Made by a program: the position numbers and the translations under genes. Shown here piece after piece: positions 62,150-64,000 of a DNA stretch of 64,000 bases. This DNA is from an uncultured Eubacteriales bacterium (lineage in GTDB: Bacteria; Bacillota; Clostridia; Oscillospirales; UBA644), in the NCBI GenBank assembly GCA_905207625.1, contig CAJLLT010000009.1, positions 9,748-73,747 on the forward strand. Reading direction: 5' to 3'. How positions within the stretch are numbered: the stretch's first letter is position 1; each line of letters starts with the position of its first letter. The notes below the pieces were generated by a model that was not told where the DNA came from, ran no database searches, and saw nothing but the letters and a program-made list of their open reading frames with translations.

Positions 62150-62539
62150 ATGAAAAACAATCAAGAACTTTTGGCAAAAGCAAAGGAAGCAAAAACCCCC
62201 GAAGAACTGTTGTCTCTCGCGAAAGAAAACGGCATTGAAATGACCGATGAGAGTGCAAAGACGTATTTTGAAATTATACATCCGAATGCCGGTGAGCTTG
62301 CAGACGATGAGCTTGACAACGTGTCGGGCGGCGGTTGCCGCAAGGACGACGGAAGACTTATAGTCTCCGCCGGCTATTCATGCGGGTACTGGGAATGCAA
62401 GCGCTGCGGAGTGCGCGCGTCAAACTACTCTGGCGGTATTCGTAGGTGCGGAGTATGCGGAAATTTGCCAGATTGCAATCACTGCTATTGGTGCTCTATA
62501 GAAAAAGGCCTTTGGCTTTGCAATCACAAGGATAAATGA
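62150..62539 (+). CDS. Nif11-leader peptide 13, ribbon-type core
   Basis: 129 aa. A 61-residue leader and a 68-residue family A core with 10 Cys: DDGRLIVSAGYSC, CKRCG, CGVCG, CNHC and SIEKGLWLCNHKDK. It is the last intact peptide gene. AGGGAG precedes the ATG. Confidence 0.85.
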   Translation: MKNNQELLAKAKEAKTPEELLSLAKENGIEMTDESAKTYFEIIHPNAGELADDELDNVSGGGCRKDDGRLIVSAGYSCGYWECKRCGVRASNYSGGIRRCGVCGNLPDCNHCYWCSIEKGLWLCNHKDK

Positions 62540-62605
62540 ACCGGCTCAAACAAATGAGCAGCAGACGGAAGCCGATCGGGAAATGATTGATTCTTCAACA
62601 AGTAA

Positions 62606-62662
62606 CTTGAAAACGTTTCCGACGGCGCTTCCGGTCACTCTGCCCAAATAAACAAAAAATAA
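62606..62662 (+). pseudogene. Relic of a GG-leader peptide gene
   Basis: In one frame this stretch reads LENVSDGASGHSAQINKK and a stop, close to the LENVSGG end of peptide 2, but the upstream codons contain stops (TGA, TAA) and no start. It looks like a decayed leader fragment. The call rests on a short match. Confidence 0.35.
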
Positions 62663-62663
62663 A

Positions 62664-62696
62664 CGGGCTGCCTGATAATTTGCAGCCCGTTGTTTG
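62664..62696 (+). terminator. Terminator of the peptide operon
   Basis: CGGGCTGC and GCAGCCCG, 8-bp stem, then TTGTTTG. It is the first clear terminator after the one near 48.25 kb. Confidence 0.85.
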
Positions 62697-62722
62697 AAAA
62701 ATTGAATTTGACCCGATATTAT
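62694..62722 (+). promoter_or_regulatory. Candidate promoter of the radical SAM gene
   Basis: TTGAAA, 17 bp, TATTAT. A second TATAAT at 62728-62733 lacks a well-spaced -35. The leader would be only about 16 nt and would include AGGA. Confidence 0.5.
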
Positions 62723-62744
62723 AAGGGTATAATCAGGAATATTT

Positions 62745-64000
62745 ATGCGTTATATTTTAAATCCCTATATTGCTCTGCGCTCATGGAAGCTTGTTCCTTA
62801 TGCCTATTACGTCAAGGGAGAGCGGAATGCGCAGGGACTGAAAAAAGAAGAATTTGAATTCCTTTCCGCGTGTGACGGCAAAGGGGAGCTCCCTTCCGTT
62901 GAGAAAAGCCCCCTTGCCCGCAGCCTTTTAGAGAGAGGCTTTATTCGTGCAGCGAAGGATGGGGAGACAATGTCCGATTGGAGCAGACCTCTGTTCTGCT
63001 CTAACCGGTATTTCCCGGCAATGAACTGGATGATAACCGGCAAGTGCAACTATAACTGTCTTCACTGCTTCAACGCCGCTGACAATGCGCCGCTTATGAG
63101 TGAATGGAGCCTGGAAGAGGCGGACATGCTTCTGGATCAGGCGCGCGACTGCGGGATCAACGCCTTTACCGTCACGGGCGGCGAACCGATGCTTCACAAG
63201 AATTTTTTCGATATCCTGGAGGGAATTTACCGTCGAGGGATGTATGTCGAGGAACTGAACACCAACGGATACTTCATAAATCGGGATACTCTTGACCGCA
63301 TGAAGACGATCGGGTGTATGCCTCTGGTGAAAATATCCTTTGACGGTGTCGGATATCACGACTGGATGCGTAACCGTGAGGGTGCCGAGGAGTCGGCGAT
63401 GCGGGCAATCACCCTCTGTCTTGAAAGCGGTTTCCGTGTCAAAGTTCAGACGAATATGAACCGACGTAACTGCGGGTGTATGCTTGGAACGGCGGAAATG
63501 CTTGATTCTATGGGTGTTGACGAGATGCGGATCATCCGTACGACGGAGGCTCCCCGATGGGTACAGAACGCAGGTGATTCATGTCTTACATTGCGGGAAT
63601 ATTTTGACGAATCACTCAGCCTCTGGCAGAAATATGCGCAGGGTAAACACCGCATGGACCTTACCGTATGGCAGGTAGGAACGCTGTATCCTAAGGCAAA
63701 GTATTACACGCTGACCGCTGTAAATTCCTGTACCGGCAAATACCGGGACAGTGCGCCGGTATGCAAGGGGAACCGCGGAATGGTCGCCGTCGGCGCAAAC
63801 GGGAATGTTTATCCCTGTCATCAGATGTCAGGGTATTATGAGCAACACGGAGATATTCTGGGCAACGTGAAAAATACCCCTCTTGCCGAAATTCTCTCCG
63901 GCGGCAGATATCTTGATGAGGTCTGCACCACTCTCGGAACTCTGCGTGAAAAAAACGTCAAGTGCGGCAGATGCGGGTATTTCGAACGCTGTAACGGCGG
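62745..64000 (+). CDS. Radical SAM/SPASM protein (partial, runs off window)
   Basis: 418 complete codons are visible. The N-terminal 75 residues (MRYILNPYIALRSWKLVPYA...) may be a PqqD-like or other recognition element. The radical SAM cluster is C-x3-C-x2-C in GKCNYNCLHC; GGEP and the barrel elements follow. The C-terminal Cys-rich part (PVCKGNRG, YPCHQM, KCGRCGYFERC) is SPASM-like. The family includes peptide-modifying maturases that form thioether or C-C links. Its position next to the peptide array suggests, but does not show, a role in it. AGGA is 6 nt before the ATG. Confidence 0.88.
   Translation, partial: MRYILNPYIALRSWKLVPYAYYVKGERNAQGLKKEEFEFLSACDGKGELPSVEKSPLARSLLERGFIRAAKDGETMSDWSRPLFCSNRYFPAMNWMITGKCNYNCLHCFNAADNAPLMSEWSLEEADMLLDQARDCGINAFTVTGGEPMLHKNFFDILEGIYRRGMYVEELNTNGYFINRDTLDRMKTIGCMPLVKISFDGVGYHDWMRNREGAEESAMRAITLCLESGFRVKVQTNMNRRNCGCMLGTAEMLDSMGVDEMRIIRTTEAPRWVQNAGDSCLTLREYFDESLSLWQKYAQGKHRMDLTVWQVGTLYPKAKYYTLTAVNSCTGKYRDSAPVCKGNRGMVAVGANGNVYPCHQMSGYYEQHGDILGNVKNTPLAEILSGGRYLDEVCTTLGTLREKNVKCGRCGYFERCNG

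Noticed and set aside
57364..62539. Lanthipeptide or thiopeptide cluster
   Set aside because: No LanB/LanC, LanM or YcaO-type gene is encoded in the window; the cores are richer in Cys than in Ser/Thr near Cys.

Overview
The window reads as a chromosomal segment of an anaerobic, spore-forming, low-to-mid GC Clostridia (Bacillota), probably a gut-type Oscillospiraceae-like lineage. The evidence is a spore SASP gene with a sigma-G-like promoter, pyruvate:ferredoxin oxidoreductase, many perfect sigma-A promoters with 17-bp spacers, intrinsic terminators everywhere and the infC-rpmI-rplT operon with its leader. The genus cannot be named from the sequence alone.

Layout. 1-2650 (minus): pheA-aroB-aroC aromatic amino acid operon behind a consensus promoter, a Phe/Tyr-rich leader peptide and an attenuator-like terminator. 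2.7-7.7 kb: TfoX-N protein, HTH membrane regulator, tRNA-Leu(GAG), Crp/Fnr regulator, DUF3267 protein, RluA pseudouridine synthase, DUF4830 protein. 7.9-16.3 kb: uvrBA and, divergently, topB-MATE. 16.3-25.5 kb: Gfo/Idh oxidoreductase, pepF with a serine hydrolase, SASP, a RACo-like ASKHA ferredoxin protein and two tandem orphan solute-binding lipoproteins. 25.6-32.4 kb: nifJ, a tandem structured repeat, and an LRR lipoprotein with a membrane partner. 32.4-44.0 kb: L20-leader/infC/rpmI/rplT, PP-loop tRNA thiolase, tmk, DJ-1, 5-FTHF cyclo-ligase, CPBP protease, mltG, trmR-like gene, pckG, SGNH hydrolase, DUF421/DUF4363 and galK. 44.0-48.3 kb: DUF177, rpmF, DUF512, der and plsY.

48.4-62.7 kb is the most interesting part: one co-directional, terminator-free array that couples a partner-switching module (STAS, SpoIIE phosphatase, RsbW-like kinase) to an NHLP/NHLM-type peptide export machine (miniature membrane-fusion protein, C39 peptidase-ABC transporter, second ABC transporter), a 78-aa protein, an ECF sigma factor and then thirteen small double-glycine-leader genes. 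Eleven carry nearly identical Nif11-type leaders followed by strongly different cores: a 10-11-Cys ribbon-like family, a CC-x-C-KYW family, and singletons. Two carry short leaders, one with a Cys-free, Asn-rich repetitive core. After a terminator, a radical SAM/SPASM protein begins and runs off the window end. No LanM, YcaO or other modifying enzyme is visible upstream of it. I infer a RiPP-like or metal-binding secreted peptide system with its own signalling and sigma control; chemistry and function are unknown.

Starts were set by Shine-Dalgarno spacing and differ from the longest reading frame in several genes (pheA, uvrB, pepF, infC, galK, several peptides). All family assignments are from motif recognition by eye; no searches were run.
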